A stretch of 64,000 bases of DNA. Source: Bradyrhizobium liaoningense (GTDB lineage Bacteria > Pseudomonadota > Alphaproteobacteria > Rhizobiales > Xanthobacteraceae). The translations under genes were made by a program, and so were the position numbers. The stretch spans positions 62,001 through 126,000 of the forward strand of contig NZ_JAFCJM010000001.1 in NCBI RefSeq assembly GCF_018130955.1. Reading direction: 5' to 3'. Positions 1-8,889 of the stretch are shown one piece after another (within the stretch, counting starts at the first letter, position 1; each line of letters opens with the position of its first letter). The notes under the pieces are model-generated. The model had not been told where the DNA came from, ran no database searches, and was given only the letters and a program-made list of their open reading frames with translations.

Positions 1-1100
1 GTCTGCTTGGGGTCATCGCCAAGCCAGTCCTCGACATAGAACCTGATGATCGCAACCCGGCCGACGGCGACGAGCGGCATGGCGAGCGCGATGCCCATGA
101 CGCCGAACAGCGCGCCGAGCAGGAGGATCGCGACCAACGTCCAGGCCGGAGGGATCTCGACGGCCTGGCGCTGGATCAGCGGGCCGATCACATAGCCTTC
201 GATCGACTGGATGATGGTGTAGATGACGACGGCCCAGATCAGCAGCGAGGCACCGAGCGGCATCGCCACGAGCGCGATCGGAATCGCGGCGACGATCGGC
301 CCGAGATAGGGGATGAAGTTGGACAGGCCCGCCTGCAATCCAAGCACAAAAGGTCCGGGGAGCCCGATCCAGTAAAGCGCAATCCACACGCACAGCGTCA
401 TGAGGATGATGCGGATCAACTGCCCGACCAACCACAACCGCATGACGCTGCCCATCTCGTCCATGACGGCTCTGGTCCGCGCGCGATAGGATTGTTTCAC
501 CAGCATGACCAGGCTGTTGCGGTGGCTGGTCGGATCAAACGCGAAGAGGATCCCGAGGAACAGGATCACGAGGACGCCGGTCAGCAGGCTTGATGCGCCA
601 CCAAGCACGAATTGGGCATGGCTGAGAAACCTGCCCTGGTCGGAGAAGAGCCATTGCGAGAAATTGCGGCCACCTTCGGGTCCGAGCAGTTCCACGCCGT
701 ACGACAGCAGGTGTTCCTGGACGACGTCGAGTTGCGTATCCATCACCTTGATCAAGTTCCGCGTCTGCTCCGGCAGCTTGCCCGCTCCCCAGTCGAGCCC
801 AAATCCCACGACGCCGGAGAGAAGTAGCAGCACCAGCGTGAGCCGCCAGACGCGATTGAGCGGAATGACCGGCGCAAGGGCCCTGGCGGACGCATCCAGA
901 AGCGCCGCAAACAGCACCCCGGCGAAGACGATGAGGAGGCTCGAGATCGTTTGCCAGACCAGGAACAGCGCGACGCAGGCGGCGAGCAGCATCAGCCCCG
1001 TCGCCAGAAAACCGCGCGGTCCGGCTTCGCGAGGACGCTCGGCTGGGTCATCGCGCCGTGCGACCTCGCGGTAGCTCTCTCCTGTGCTCGCGTCATTCAT
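1..1100 (-). CDS. AI-2E family transporter-like permease (partial, C-terminus beyond window)
   Basis: The minus-strand reading from an ATG at 1100 stays open to the left edge (about 366 codons), so the C-terminus lies outside the window. The product begins MNDASTGESYREVAR and has two N-terminal hydrophobic helices, a hydrophilic stretch of about 80 residues, then several more helices. Near residues 270-290 it has the family-type run NFIPYLGPIVAAIP, and later a helix with the IEGYVIGPLIQ motif. This matches the AI-2E/UPF0118 exporter family (PF01594) in the inner membrane. Members export varied small molecules or ions, so autoinducer transport should not be assumed. A small exported-protein gene lies just upstream on the same strand. 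No clear ribosome binding site precedes the start, so the start is tentative. Confidence 0.8.
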   Translation of the reverse strand, partial: MNDASTGESYREVARRDDPAERPREAGPRGFLATGLMLLAACVALFLVWQTISSLLIVFAGVLFAALLDASARALAPVIPLNRVWRLTLVLLLLSGVVGFGLDWGAGKLPEQTRNLIKVMDTQLDVVQEHLLSYGVELLGPEGGRNFSQWLFSDQGRFLSHAQFVLGGASSLLTGVLVILFLGILFAFDPTSHRNSLVMLVKQSYRARTRAVMDEMGSVMRLWLVGQLIRIILMTLCVWIALYWIGLPGPFVLGLQAGLSNFIPYLGPIVAAIPIALVAMPLGASLLIWAVVIYTIIQSIEGYVIGPLIQRQAVEIPPAWTLVAILLLGALFGVMGIALAMPLVAVGRVAIIRFYVEDWLGDDPKQ

Positions 1101-1131
1101 CGGTCGACCAACATGCTGGGATCGATTCTGC

Positions 1132-1425
1132 CTACTGCGGCGCCTGAACCTGGGTGCGCACGCGTCGGCTGCCAAAGTGGGGATGCTTGCCGCCGCGATG
1201 ACGCCAGTAACGGTGCTTCGTCGGGGTCATGTTGGTATTGGGTGTCGCGCTTCTGGTCTCGGTCTTCGCCTCGCTCTTCGTCTGGTTCTTGGGTGCGGAC
1301 GCGCCAGTGTCCTTTGGAGGGGATGCGGCAGGTTCATTCGACTGGGCCAGGGACAGGGTTGGCGGTGCGATAGCCGCCATCAGTCCGGCCAGGATCAGGG
1401 TGCCGCAGAGAGTCCGGATCTTCAT
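1132..1425 (-). CDS. Small exported hypothetical protein
   Basis: This gene encodes a 97-residue protein starting MKIRTLCGTLILAG. An ATG at 1425 is preceded by a strong GGAGGAG ribosome binding site, which decides this start over an upstream in-frame codon at 1437. Residues 1-31 form a typical Sec signal peptide ending near LSLAQS. The mature part is low in complexity, rich in Lys, Thr, Pro and Ser, with a basic His/Arg-rich tail (KHRYWRHRGGKHPHFG). Similar short basic periplasmic proteins are common in Bradyrhizobium and have no assigned function. It lies 31 bases upstream of the AI-2E-type permease on the same strand and may be cotranscribed with it. Confidence 0.6.
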   Translation of the reverse strand: MKIRTLCGTLILAGLMAAIAPPTLSLAQSNEPAASPPKDTGASAPKNQTKSEAKTETRSATPNTNMTPTKHRYWRHRGGKHPHFGSRRVRTQVQAPQ

Positions 1426-1459
1426 GTTCTCCTCCACGTGATCAAGAGGTGGTCAGGAT

Positions 1460-2899
1460 TCAGATCGAGATGGCTCCGATGGCGAGCGCGTAGATGCCGG
1501 CACACGCGGCGATCGTGATCGCCGCAAACAGGGCGGCTTCGAACGGCGTGAAGGCCGTCTCCTTGCGCTCGCGTTTCGCAAGAACGAACAGCAACGTCCC
1601 TGGCGCATACAGGATGGAGGACAGCAGGAGAAACTTTGGCCCGCCGGCGTAGATCATGCCGGCCGCGTAAAGCGTCGCAATGGCCGAGCGGATCCAGTCG
1701 ACGACGCGCGCCCGCTCAAAGGCGTTGTAGGTCTCGCCGCGCCAGGCCAGTTTCAGGCCGTAGGCCGCGACAAAGAAATACGGGACCAGCGTCATCGCGC
1801 TCGTCATCTTCAAGGCGAGCGTGAATGCGTATTCCGCGAACCAGGTCACGAGGAGGAAGAGCTGGATGGCGCAGTTGGTCAGCCAGAGCGCCCCCGTGGG
1901 AACGTTGTGTACGTTCACGCGGGCGAGAAAGGAGGGCATGGTTCGATTGACGGCCGCCGAATGCAGGACCTCGGCAGCCAGCAGCGACCACGACAGGTAG
2001 TTGCCGAGAATCGAGATCAGCAATGCCACGCTGATGAACACGCCGCCCCAGCGACCGACCATCGCTTCCATCACGCCCGCCATCGACGGCGTCGGCAGGC
2101 TTGCCAGGCCCTCGCGCGGCAGAACGCCGTAGGACAGGAGCGTCACGAGGACGAGAAGGCAGAGGACCGACAGAAAGCCGACGACGGTCGCAAAGCCGAT
2201 GTCGGCGCGATCCCGCGCATAGCGGGAATACACGCTTGCGCCCTCGATGCCGACGAAAACGAAGACGGTGAGCAGCATCGTGCTGCGGACCTGGGTGAAC
2301 ACATCCGAGAGGTCCGGCTGCTCCGTTCCCCAGAAATTGCGGGCGAACAATTCGCTGTCAAGGAGGATCGCCGCCACGACGATGAACAGCAATATCGGGA
2401 TGATCTTGGCATAGGTCGCGACGGTGTTGAGCGCGGCCGCGCCCTTGATGCCGCGCAGCACCAAGAGGTGCACGCCCCACAGGAGCAGGGTTGCCGAAGC
2501 GATGGCGACCGGCGTGGTTCCGTCGCCGAAGACCGGGAAGAATTTCCCGAGGGTCGCCTTGATCAGAATGAGACAGGCGACGTCGGCAAGGCAGCAGCCG
2601 ATCCAGTAGCCTACGGCTGAAGCAAACCCGATATAGTCTCCGAACCCGGCCTTGGCGTAGGCGTAAATGCCGGCATCGAGGTCAGGCCTGCGCTGTGACA
2701 GCGACTGGAACACCAAAGCCAGCATGAGCATGCCCGCGCCCGCTATCACCCAGGCGATGATCGCTCCGAATGCGCCGGTGGCTCGTCCGAACGATGCGGG
2801 CAATGCGAAGATTCCGGAGCCGACCATCGACCCGATCACAAGGGCAATGAGCGCGCTGCGGGAGAGCTTCTGATCGGCCTCGTTCGACGAAGGCGCCAT
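1460..2899 (-). CDS. APC-family basic amino acid antiporter (arginine:ornithine type)
   Basis: This is an integral membrane protein of about 479 residues with roughly 12-13 hydrophobic helices. The N-terminal GSMVGSGIFALP motif is the APC substrate and gating signature. PDLDAGIYAYAKAGFGDY and FVGIEGASVYSRYA are typical of the arginine:ornithine or lysine antiporter branch. The product closely resembles the antiporter at 5120-6553, so the two are paralogs. I chose the ATG at 2899; an in-frame TTG at 2914 would add MDGHP but has no better ribosome binding site. There is no metabolic partner gene beside it, unlike the second copy. Substrate specificity is inferred from family resemblance. Confidence 0.8.
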   Translation of the reverse strand: MAPSSNEADQKLSRSALIALVIGSMVGSGIFALPASFGRATGAFGAIIAWVIAGAGMLMLALVFQSLSQRRPDLDAGIYAYAKAGFGDYIGFASAVGYWIGCCLADVACLILIKATLGKFFPVFGDGTTPVAIASATLLLWGVHLLVLRGIKGAAALNTVATYAKIIPILLFIVVAAILLDSELFARNFWGTEQPDLSDVFTQVRSTMLLTVFVFVGIEGASVYSRYARDRADIGFATVVGFLSVLCLLVLVTLLSYGVLPREGLASLPTPSMAGVMEAMVGRWGGVFISVALLISILGNYLSWSLLAAEVLHSAAVNRTMPSFLARVNVHNVPTGALWLTNCAIQLFLLVTWFAEYAFTLALKMTSAMTLVPYFFVAAYGLKLAWRGETYNAFERARVVDWIRSAIATLYAAGMIYAGGPKFLLLSSILYAPGTLLFVLAKRERKETAFTPFEAALFAAITIAACAGIYALAIGAISI

Positions 2900-2986
2900 G
2901 GGATGGCCGTCCAATCCGGGATGAGGCCGGCACCGATGCCGGCCAATCCTGGCGAGGACCTTAGAGGCGGCCCTCCCGCTCGCACA

Positions 2987-3286
2987 TCAGGGATTCTCTG
3001 TAGGAAGCAGGGGCAGGAAATCGGCGCGTGCCGGAGCTCCGTGAGCCGCCGTCAGATCTTCGCGATGGGGCCGGCCGAGCCCTGGTTCGCGACCGCATGA
3101 TGCTGGTTCGGGAACGGCGGCACGAGCCACAAATACGACGCTGTACCGGAAGAATTCGCCGGCTCTCGCGAGCTCGGCGGCTATGCGCTGGGCATGCAGG
3201 ATCGCGGCATCCTGATCGGTATGGTCGCACCCGATGCCATCGGGAGAAAGGCCGTATTTGTCGACGATGTGGAAGAAGAAGCGCAT
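2987..3286 (-). CDS. Small DUF6894-like protein, possibly frameshifted
   Basis: The first 50 residues (MRFFFHIVDKYG..., then DQDAAILHAQRIAAELARAGEF) match the pattern of the small DUF6894 family common in Bradyrhizobium: an N-terminal FFFH motif, an acidic loop and an Ala/Glu-rich helix. No function is known for the family. After residue 50 the reading frame loses its high third-position GC. A second frame beginning near 3135 keeps it (codons for WLVPPFPNQHHAVANQG and so on) and stops at 3052. The gene may therefore carry a single-base frameshift near 3130-3140 and really end at 3052. No ribosome binding site is obvious. It stands alone between divergent and convergent neighbours. Confidence 0.5.
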   Translation of the reverse strand: MRFFFHIVDKYGLSPDGIGCDHTDQDAAILHAQRIAAELARAGEFFRYSVVFVARAAVPEPASCGREPGLGRPHREDLTAAHGAPARADFLPLLPTENP

Positions 3287-3550
3287 GTCGCCCGATTAAG
3301 CCGGACGACAACCGGCTTCCAAGTGACAAAGCTGTAAGAGGCCTGCTCCAAAGGGATGAGAGGTGAGCGGCGGTTCCAGATTGCGCAATTGTAACGGGCG
3401 GGATGATTGAAGGGCCCGCGCGCGGGGCCGCTGACGGGTGTAGCGGAATACGTGGTTTTCGCCGCCGGCACTCGGGTCATTGTCGGATGCCGTCGCCTGG
3501 GGCTGGGGAGTAACGTGGCCTGGCTCCGCGAGTTCGGGAGGAGGCGAGCG

Positions 3551-4261
3551 ATGTCCAACCTTGATCAGAATCTCACGACTTCGGGCGCGGTCGGCGGCGC
3601 GACCGTGGTGGACGCCGGATTGCGCAGTTACATGATGCGCATCTACAACCACATGGCCGCGGGCGTCGGTCTCACCGCCGTCGTCGCGTGGTTGACCTAC
3701 CAGCTCACCGGTCCGGAGCTGCTGCAGAATCCGTTGATGTGGGTCTTCATCCTGGCGCCGCTGGCGCTGGTGTTCTTCATCGGCGCGCGTATCAATACGC
3801 TGTCGGTGTCAACGGCGCGCCTCCTGTTCTTCGTCTATGCGGCGCTGGTCGGCGTCTCGCTCTCGACCCTGTTCCACATCTATACCAATGCGTCGATCAC
3901 CCGCGTCTTCGTCGTCGCGGCCGCAACCTTCGGCGCGCTCAGCATTTTTGGCTACACGACCCGGCGCGACCTGTCAGGCCTCGGCACCTTCCTGTTCATG
4001 GGCCTGATCGGAATCATCATCGCAAGCCTGGTCAACCTGTTCCTGCGGTCGACCGGGCTCGACTGGCTGGTCTCAATCGTGGGCGTCGGCGTATTTGCAG
4101 GCCTCACGGCCTACGATACGCAACGGATCAAGGCGATGTACGACAGCAGGGATGACGAAACGGCCGCCGGCCGCAAGTCCGTGATATCAGCGCTGTCGCT
4201 CTATCTCAATTTCATCAACCTGTTCATGATGATGCTGCGCCTTGCCGGCGGCCGGCGCTGA
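3551..4261 (+). CDS. Bax inhibitor-1/YccA family membrane protein
   Basis: This gene encodes a 236-residue integral membrane protein with about seven hydrophobic helices and a short hydrophilic N-terminus, the usual size and layout for the BI-1/YccA/TMBIM family. The segment GVFAGLTAYDTQRIK is the conserved C-terminal BI-1 signature; its Asp is part of the di-aspartyl pH sensor region in characterised homologs. Family members are inner-membrane proteins linked to FtsH modulation or calcium leak. ATG 3551 was chosen because GGGAGGAGG lies a few bases upstream; the open frame extends further 5' without family sequence. The gene converges on the DUF1269 gene across a strong hairpin. Confidence 0.9.
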   Translation: MSNLDQNLTTSGAVGGATVVDAGLRSYMMRIYNHMAAGVGLTAVVAWLTYQLTGPELLQNPLMWVFILAPLALVFFIGARINTLSVSTARLLFFVYAALVGVSLSTLFHIYTNASITRVFVVAAATFGALSIFGYTTRRDLSGLGTFLFMGLIGIIIASLVNLFLRSTGLDWLVSIVGVGVFAGLTAYDTQRIKAMYDSRDDETAAGRKSVISALSLYLNFINLFMMMLRLAGGRR

Positions 4262-4269
4262 GCGGCGAA

Positions 4270-4290
4270 CGGCAGCCCTTCAGGCTGCCG
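4270..4290. terminator. Bidirectional hairpin between convergent genes
   Basis: Perfect 8-base arms (CGGCAGCC and GGCTGCCG) flank a 5-base loop, and further complementary bases (GAACGG with CCGTTC) lie outside. The hairpin lies just after the BI-1 stop and overlaps the last codons of the convergent DUF1269 gene. This suits a terminator serving both directions. There is no clear T-tract. Confidence 0.55.
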
Positions 4291-4783
4291 GCCGTTCCGC
4301 CGCGCTGGCGAGTGCGTCGCGCAGTGCCTTTTCCTTGGTCTCGTCCAGGGAGGTCTTCAGCACGATCCCACCGGCGTCCTTGATCTCCTTCAGCACCTTG
4401 TCCGCGGTCATGTGCTTGATCAGGACGAACAGGGCCGCGTTGCCAGGCTGAAGGCTCGTGGACAACTCTTTCATGAAGGCGTCGTCGATGCCGAAATCGG
4501 ACAGCGCACCGCCAAGCGCGCCGGATGCAGCGCCGATCGCGACCCCGACGATCGGATTCAGGAACAGCACGCCGATCAGCAGCCCCCAGAAGCTTCCGGT
4601 CATGGCGCCGACCGCGGTGGTGTTGACGAGCTGATTGAGCTTGATGCCGCCCGCGTCTGTTTTGACTGCGATCACGGCGTCGCTGAGGGTGATGAGATAT
4701 TCTTTCTGCAGCTTGAGGAGGCGCTGACGTACCTCTTCGGCTTTGGCTTCAGACGGATACACGATCGCGACGAGATCGGACAT
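4280..4783 (-). CDS. DUF1269 family membrane protein
   Basis: This gene encodes a 167-residue protein beginning MSDLVAIVYPSEAKAEEVRQ. An N-terminal alpha/beta-like segment is followed by a Gly/Ala-rich hydrophobic region at about residues 60-95 (GAMTGSFWGLLIGVLFLNP, then VGVAIGAASGALGGAL), and then by DFGIDDAFMKELSTSLQPG. This pattern is typical of DUF1269, a family of unknown function, and the hydrophobic hairpin suggests membrane attachment. AGGAGG five bases before ATG 4783 decides the start; an in-frame GTG at 4789 overlaps that site. The gene is monocistronic and converges with the BI-1 gene. A stress role is often suspected from expression in related bacteria, but nothing in the sequence proves it. 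Confidence 0.85.
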   Translation of the reverse strand: MSDLVAIVYPSEAKAEEVRQRLLKLQKEYLITLSDAVIAVKTDAGGIKLNQLVNTTAVGAMTGSFWGLLIGVLFLNPIVGVAIGAASGALGGALSDFGIDDAFMKELSTSLQPGNAALFVLIKHMTADKVLKEIKDAGGIVLKTSLDETKEKALRDALASAAERPAA

Positions 4784-5119
4784 GGACACCTCCTGCTGGA
4801 CCGTTTTCCGTCGGCTCGACGGAATGCCGCTGATGGCACGATGGCGTCAACGCTAATGCGCGGCCAATAGTCCCGACATCAGAGAAAACCCTCGGTGCCG
4901 GGGATGAATCATCCAAGTCTCGCGCCATCGGCCCCAATTGAGATTGTGGCGCTGAAACTGCCATCGCGTTGACGCGAACGTGACGGTGAAAGTCGTCGCT
5001 GCGAGGGGAATCCTTACCCTCGACTAGGTAATCACCCGATATTCCGCTGCCCGTCGCGGGCGCATGGTCCGGACCTCGGAAAAGCCGACTGGCCGAGCCG
5101 TTGCTCGCGAGGCCTTCAC
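4784..5119. other. Intergenic region upstream of the antiporter/arginine deiminase pair
   Basis: This is a divergent gap of 336 bases with no convincing gene. It must hold promoters for both the DUF1269 gene and the arcD-arcA pair. The only distinct structure is a 14-base palindrome at 4964-4977, with arms TCGCGT and ACGCGA around TG. I found no full FNR/FixK-type TTGAT-N4-ATCAA site, although the arginine deiminase pathway is often oxygen-controlled. Confidence 0.4.
4964..4977. promoter_or_regulatory. Palindrome TCGCGT-TG-ACGCGA, possible operator
   Basis: Perfect six-base inverted arms are separated by two bases, about 145 bases upstream of the arcD start. A palindrome of this size is plausible as a dimeric regulator site, but in GC-rich DNA chance matches are common and no second copy was seen in the window. 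Confidence 0.25.
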
Positions 5120-6553
5120 ATGACCGCAACGCCATCAATCCAAAAACTCTCGCTGTTCGCGCTGACCGCGATGGTGGTCGGCTCCATGGTCGGCTCGGGC
5201 ATCTTCTCGCTGCCCCGGACCTTCGGCATCGCCACCGGCCCGTTCGGTGCGATCTTCGCCTGGTGCATCGCCGGTGGGGGCATGTACACGCTGGCGCGCG
5301 TCTTCCAGTCGCTGGCCGAACGGAAGCCCGATCTCGACGCCGGCGTCTATGCCTATGCGAAGGAAGGCTTTGGCGACTATCCCGGTTTTCTCTCGGCATT
5401 CGGCTACTGGGTCGGGAGTTGCATCGGCAACGTGTCCTACTGGGTCCTGATCAAATCGACGCTGGGCGCGTTCTTTCCCGTGTTTGGTGACGGCAATACG
5501 ATCACCGCGATCATCGTCGCCTCGATCGGGATCTGGCTGTTTCACTTCATGATCCTGCGCGGCGTGCAGCAGGCGGCGGCGATCAACACCATCGTCACGA
5601 TTGCCAAGATCGTGCCGATCCTGATCTTCATCGTCATTCTCATCTTCGCGTTCAAGGCCGACATGTTCCGCGCCAATTTCTGGGGCGGCGAGGGCATGCC
5701 GGACAAGGGTCTTTTCGACCAGATCCGCGCGACCATGCTGGTCACGGTGTTCGTGTTTCTCGGGATCGAGGGCGCCAGCGTCTATTCGCGCTACGCCAAG
5801 GAGCGATCCCATGTTGGCGCTGCGACGATTATGGGCTTTGTGATCGTCACCAGTCTCATGGTGCTCGTCACCATGCTGCCCTATGCGGTGCTTCCCCGTG
5901 CCGAAATGGCCGACATGCGGCAGCCCTCCATGGCCACGGTGCTCGAAGCAGTGGTCGGGCATTGGGGCGCCGTCTTCGTCAGCATCGGGCTTCTGATCTC
6001 GGTGCTCGGGGCCTATCTTGCCTGGTCCCTGATTTGTGCCGAGGTGCTCTCGGCCGCGGGCCGGACCAGGGACATGCCGGCCCTGTTCGGCACCGAGAAT
6101 GCAAACAAGGTCCCCGCGGCGGCGCTGTGGTTGACGAACATCATCGTTCAGCTCTTCGTCATCAGCACCTATTGGTCCCGGGACGCTTTTGCCCTGATGC
6201 TCAATTTGACGAGTGTCATGAACCTCATCCCGTTTTTCCTTGTCGCCGCCTACGGGCTCCTGCTGGTCAGGCGGGGCCAGACCTATGAGAGGCGTCCGGA
6301 TCAGCGTAGACGCGACCTGATCTTTACGGGTATCGCGGTCATCTACACGCTGTTTCTGATCTATGCGGCCGGAATGAAATACCTTCTGCTGGCTGCCATT
6401 CTCTACGCGCCCGGCACGGTGCTGTATTTCTGGGCCCGCCTCGAACGGAAGGCGAAGGTCTTTACGCCGGTCGAGTGGGCCATCTTCATCGCAGTCGCGA
6501 TCGGCGCAGCGGTCGGGATTCACGGATTGGCCACCGGTTACATCACCATCTAG
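5120..6553 (+). CDS. arcD: Arginine:ornithine antiporter
   Basis: This is a 477-residue APC-family transporter with about 12-13 membrane helices. GSMVGSGIFSLP near residue 20, PDLDAGVYAYAKEGFGDYPG near residue 75 and FLGIEGASVYSRYAKERS near residue 220 are hallmarks of the ArcD-type arginine/ornithine exchangers. The protein would take up arginine in exchange for ornithine or citrulline at the inner membrane. Arginine deiminase starts 21 bases after its stop, which supports arginine as the substrate. It is a paralog of the antiporter at 1460-2899. The ATG at 5120 gives the normal family N-terminus. arcB and arcC are not nearby, so the exchanged product may be citrulline rather than ornithine. 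Confidence 0.88.
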   Translation: MTATPSIQKLSLFALTAMVVGSMVGSGIFSLPRTFGIATGPFGAIFAWCIAGGGMYTLARVFQSLAERKPDLDAGVYAYAKEGFGDYPGFLSAFGYWVGSCIGNVSYWVLIKSTLGAFFPVFGDGNTITAIIVASIGIWLFHFMILRGVQQAAAINTIVTIAKIVPILIFIVILIFAFKADMFRANFWGGEGMPDKGLFDQIRATMLVTVFVFLGIEGASVYSRYAKERSHVGAATIMGFVIVTSLMVLVTMLPYAVLPRAEMADMRQPSMATVLEAVVGHWGAVFVSIGLLISVLGAYLAWSLICAEVLSAAGRTRDMPALFGTENANKVPAAALWLTNIIVQLFVISTYWSRDAFALMLNLTSVMNLIPFFLVAAYGLLLVRRGQTYERRPDQRRRDLIFTGIAVIYTLFLIYAAGMKYLLLAAILYAPGTVLYFWARLERKAKVFTPVEWAIFIAVAIGAAVGIHGLATGYITI

Positions 6554-6574
6554 GCATGTCCCGAGGTATCTCCC

Positions 6575-7837
6575 ATGGCAAAGCAGATGTCGGAATCCTC
6601 GATCCCCTTCGGCGTTCATTCGGAGGTCGGCCAACTGCGCAAGGTGATGGTCTGCTCGCCCGGCCGTGCGCATCAGCGGCTCACGCCGTCCAATTGCGAC
6701 ACGTTGCTGTTCGACGACGTGCTATGGGTCGATAACGCCAAGCGCGATCATTTCGACTTTGTGCAGAAGATGCGTGACCGCGGCATCGACGTCGTCGAGA
6801 TGCATAATCTGCTCACGGAGACCGTGGCCATCCCGGAGGCGCGGAAATGGATCCTCGACAACCAGGTGGTTCCCAACCAGGTTGGGCTCGGTCTCGTTGA
6901 CGAGCTCCGCTCCTATCTCGAAGGCCTCGCGCCGCGCGATCTGGCGGAAACCCTGATCGGCGGCGTATCGACGCATGATTTTCCGGACGCTCATGGCGGC
7001 GAGATGCTCAAGCTGGTTCGCGAAGCCGCAGGCATGACCGAATACCTGCTGCCGCCGCTCCCCAACACGCTGTACACCCGCGACACGACCTGCTGGATTT
7101 ATGGGGGTGTCACACTGAACTCGCTCTATTGGCCGGCGCGGCATGAAGAGCCGATCCTCGCCACGGCCATCTACAAGTTCCACCCGGATTTCGCCGGCAA
7201 GGTCAACGTCTGGTGGGGCGATCCGACGCAGGACCATGGCCTCGCCACGCTGGAGGGCGGTGACGTGATGCCGATCGGCAAGGGCAACGTCCTGATCGGC
7301 CTCAGCGAACGCACCTCGCGGCAGGCGATCAGCCAGGTCGCCGCGGCCTTGTTCAAGAGGAAGGCGGCCGAGCGCGTGATCGTGGCCGCCATGCCCAAGC
7401 TACGCGCCGCGATGCATCTCGATACGGTGTTCACCTTTGCCGACCGCGACTGCGTGCTGCTCTATCCCGACATCGTCAACAACATCGCGGCATACTCCTA
7501 TCGGCCGGCGAACAATTCGGCCGGCATCGAGCTGCGCAAGGATGAAAAGCCGTTCGTGGATGTCGTCGCTGAAGCGCTCGGTCTTAAAAAGCTGCGCGTC
7601 GTCGAGACCGGCGGCAATGCCTATATGCGGGAGCGGACGCAGTGGGACAGCGGAGCCAATCTCGTCTGCGCGTCCCCCGGTGTCGTGTTCGCCTATGACC
7701 GCAACACCTACACCAACACGTTGCTGCGCAAGGAAGGGATCGAAGTGATCACCATCGTCGGCGCAGAATTGGGCCGCGGCCGTGGTGGTGGTCATTGCAT
7801 GACCTGTCCGATCATCAGGGACGCAGTGGATTACTAG
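6575..7837 (+). CDS. arcA: Arginine deiminase
   Basis: This 420-residue cytoplasmic enzyme hydrolyses arginine to citrulline and ammonia. The full motif set of the guanidino-modifying superfamily is visible: [17 protein letters not shown] (substrate Asp), [19 protein letters not shown] (catalytic His and Asp), and the C-terminal GGGHCMTCP holding the nucleophilic Cys near residue 408. The length matches bacterial ArcA (about 405-420). It lies 21 bases behind the antiporter gene and is presumably cotranscribed with it. Ornithine carbamoyltransferase and carbamate kinase genes are absent from the neighbourhood, so ATP generation by the full arginine deiminase pathway would need genes elsewhere. 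Confidence 0.95.
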   Translation: MAKQMSESSIPFGVHSEVGQLRKVMVCSPGRAHQRLTPSNCDTLLFDDVLWVDNAKRDHFDFVQKMRDRGIDVVEMHNLLTETVAIPEARKWILDNQVVPNQVGLGLVDELRSYLEGLAPRDLAETLIGGVSTHDFPDAHGGEMLKLVREAAGMTEYLLPPLPNTLYTRDTTCWIYGGVTLNSLYWPARHEEPILATAIYKFHPDFAGKVNVWWGDPTQDHGLATLEGGDVMPIGKGNVLIGLSERTSRQAISQVAAALFKRKAAERVIVAAMPKLRAAMHLDTVFTFADRDCVLLYPDIVNNIAAYSYRPANNSAGIELRKDEKPFVDVVAEALGLKKLRVVETGGNAYMRERTQWDSGANLVCASPGVVFAYDRNTYTNTLLRKEGIEVITIVGAELGRGRGGGHCMTCPIIRDAVDY

Positions 7838-8053
7838 GCGGATCGAGCTATTCGCCTGTGACGACCGGCGCGTCACGGTCGACGGGGACGATGTGGGGTA
7901 CGGTGTGTACCGGCTCTGCAACGCCTCGAGCCTTTTATGCAAGGGTAATTTGCCGGATCAACCGAAGATTTCGAATCATATCACTAACACGCCACAATTT
8001 CTGCCTAGCGTGACATAAAGTTCCGACGGACTCAGGAGCCATCGAGGAACGCC

Positions 8054-8875
8054 ATGCGCCGCTCTCGAATTCTCTTGTCGGCTGTTGGATTGTTCGGCGC
8101 CAGCGGCGCATGGGCAGCAGACCTTGATCTGACGGATCTCAAGGCGAGCAGTGTCTCCGTTCCGTATTACTTCGTGCCTTCATGGAGCGTCGTTGGTTCG
8201 GTTTCGCCGACCTTCACCGACAATGCCCTGTTCACCCGTGACAATCGCAAGTCGGATGTCTACTACGAGCCCGACGTGAGTGTCAGGTTGGATGGCAACA
8301 TCACGAACGATCTGTCATACCGTCTCTATGCCCGTGCTCAATACGAGGCTTTCGCAACCGAGAAAGACGGTAACTTCGCGATCGCGCGGGTGGGGGCGCG
8401 GCTGACCGAGAATTGGAACGGCTGGCGCTTCTCGGCAATCTACGAAAACCGATACGATTTCGATGGCGTGTACCGCGATCTTGCCTTCACGTCGCAGGAC
8501 GTGATGGGATCCGTAGCGCGCGACGTCCAGTTCAACAACGTGACCTTGTCGCCGCTGCTGCTCCTGACATATCGCTTCTCGGACCTCGCGGAAGCCCGCC
8601 GCTGGCGCTTCGATGCCGTGCTTGGTATCGAGGTCAAGCTCGATCCCAGATGGTCCATCGTGAGCACGCCGTTGTTCGAGGCCTACTGGTTCACCGACGG
8701 GTTGAACGCCGGTCGGCAGGACGAACTCTACTCGGCGGACGTTGGGCTGAAGTACAATTTTGCCAGCAACGTGTCGTTGACGACGACGGTGCTGTATGAG
8801 GCGCGAACGTCCAACGTTCCGCTGCGGCGATACAGGGATCTCCGGATCGGTCCCCGGCTCGACTTCGCCTTTTGA
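8054..8875 (+). CDS. Outer-membrane beta-barrel family protein
   Basis: This gene encodes a 273-residue protein with a clear signal peptide (MRRSRILLSAVGLFGASGAWA) and a mature part of alternating hydrophobic and polar strands rich in Tyr, Arg and Asp (for example LSYRLYARAQYEAF and WRFSAIYENRYDF). It ends in LDFAF, and a terminal Phe is the normal recognition signal for insertion of barrels into the outer membrane. I do not recognise a specific family and infer no substrate. A small exported protein gene follows 14 bases downstream. A Gly/Ala-rich leader and an upstream GAGGAACGCC support the ATG at 8054. Confidence 0.65.
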   Translation: MRRSRILLSAVGLFGASGAWAADLDLTDLKASSVSVPYYFVPSWSVVGSVSPTFTDNALFTRDNRKSDVYYEPDVSVRLDGNITNDLSYRLYARAQYEAFATEKDGNFAIARVGARLTENWNGWRFSAIYENRYDFDGVYRDLAFTSQDVMGSVARDVQFNNVTLSPLLLLTYRFSDLAEARRWRFDAVLGIEVKLDPRWSIVSTPLFEAYWFTDGLNAGRQDELYSADVGLKYNFASNVSLTTTVLYEARTSNVPLRRYRDLRIGPRLDFAF

Positions 8876-8889
8876 GAGGTTCCTGAGAG

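Noticed and set aside
4749..5399. Minus-strand frame across the arcD upstream region
   Set aside because: Its composition is Arg/Ser/Pro-rich, it overlaps the conserved arcD N-terminus and it has no recognisable motif.
5135..6673. 512-codon minus-strand frame opposite arcD
   Set aside because: The product is rich in Asp, Arg, Gly and His with no domain, and the opposite strand encodes a well-supported transporter.
7858..7876. Hairpin GTGACG-N7-CGTCAC after arcA as a terminator
   Set aside because: The six-base stem has no T-tract and alternative pairings overlap it, so it was too weak to call.
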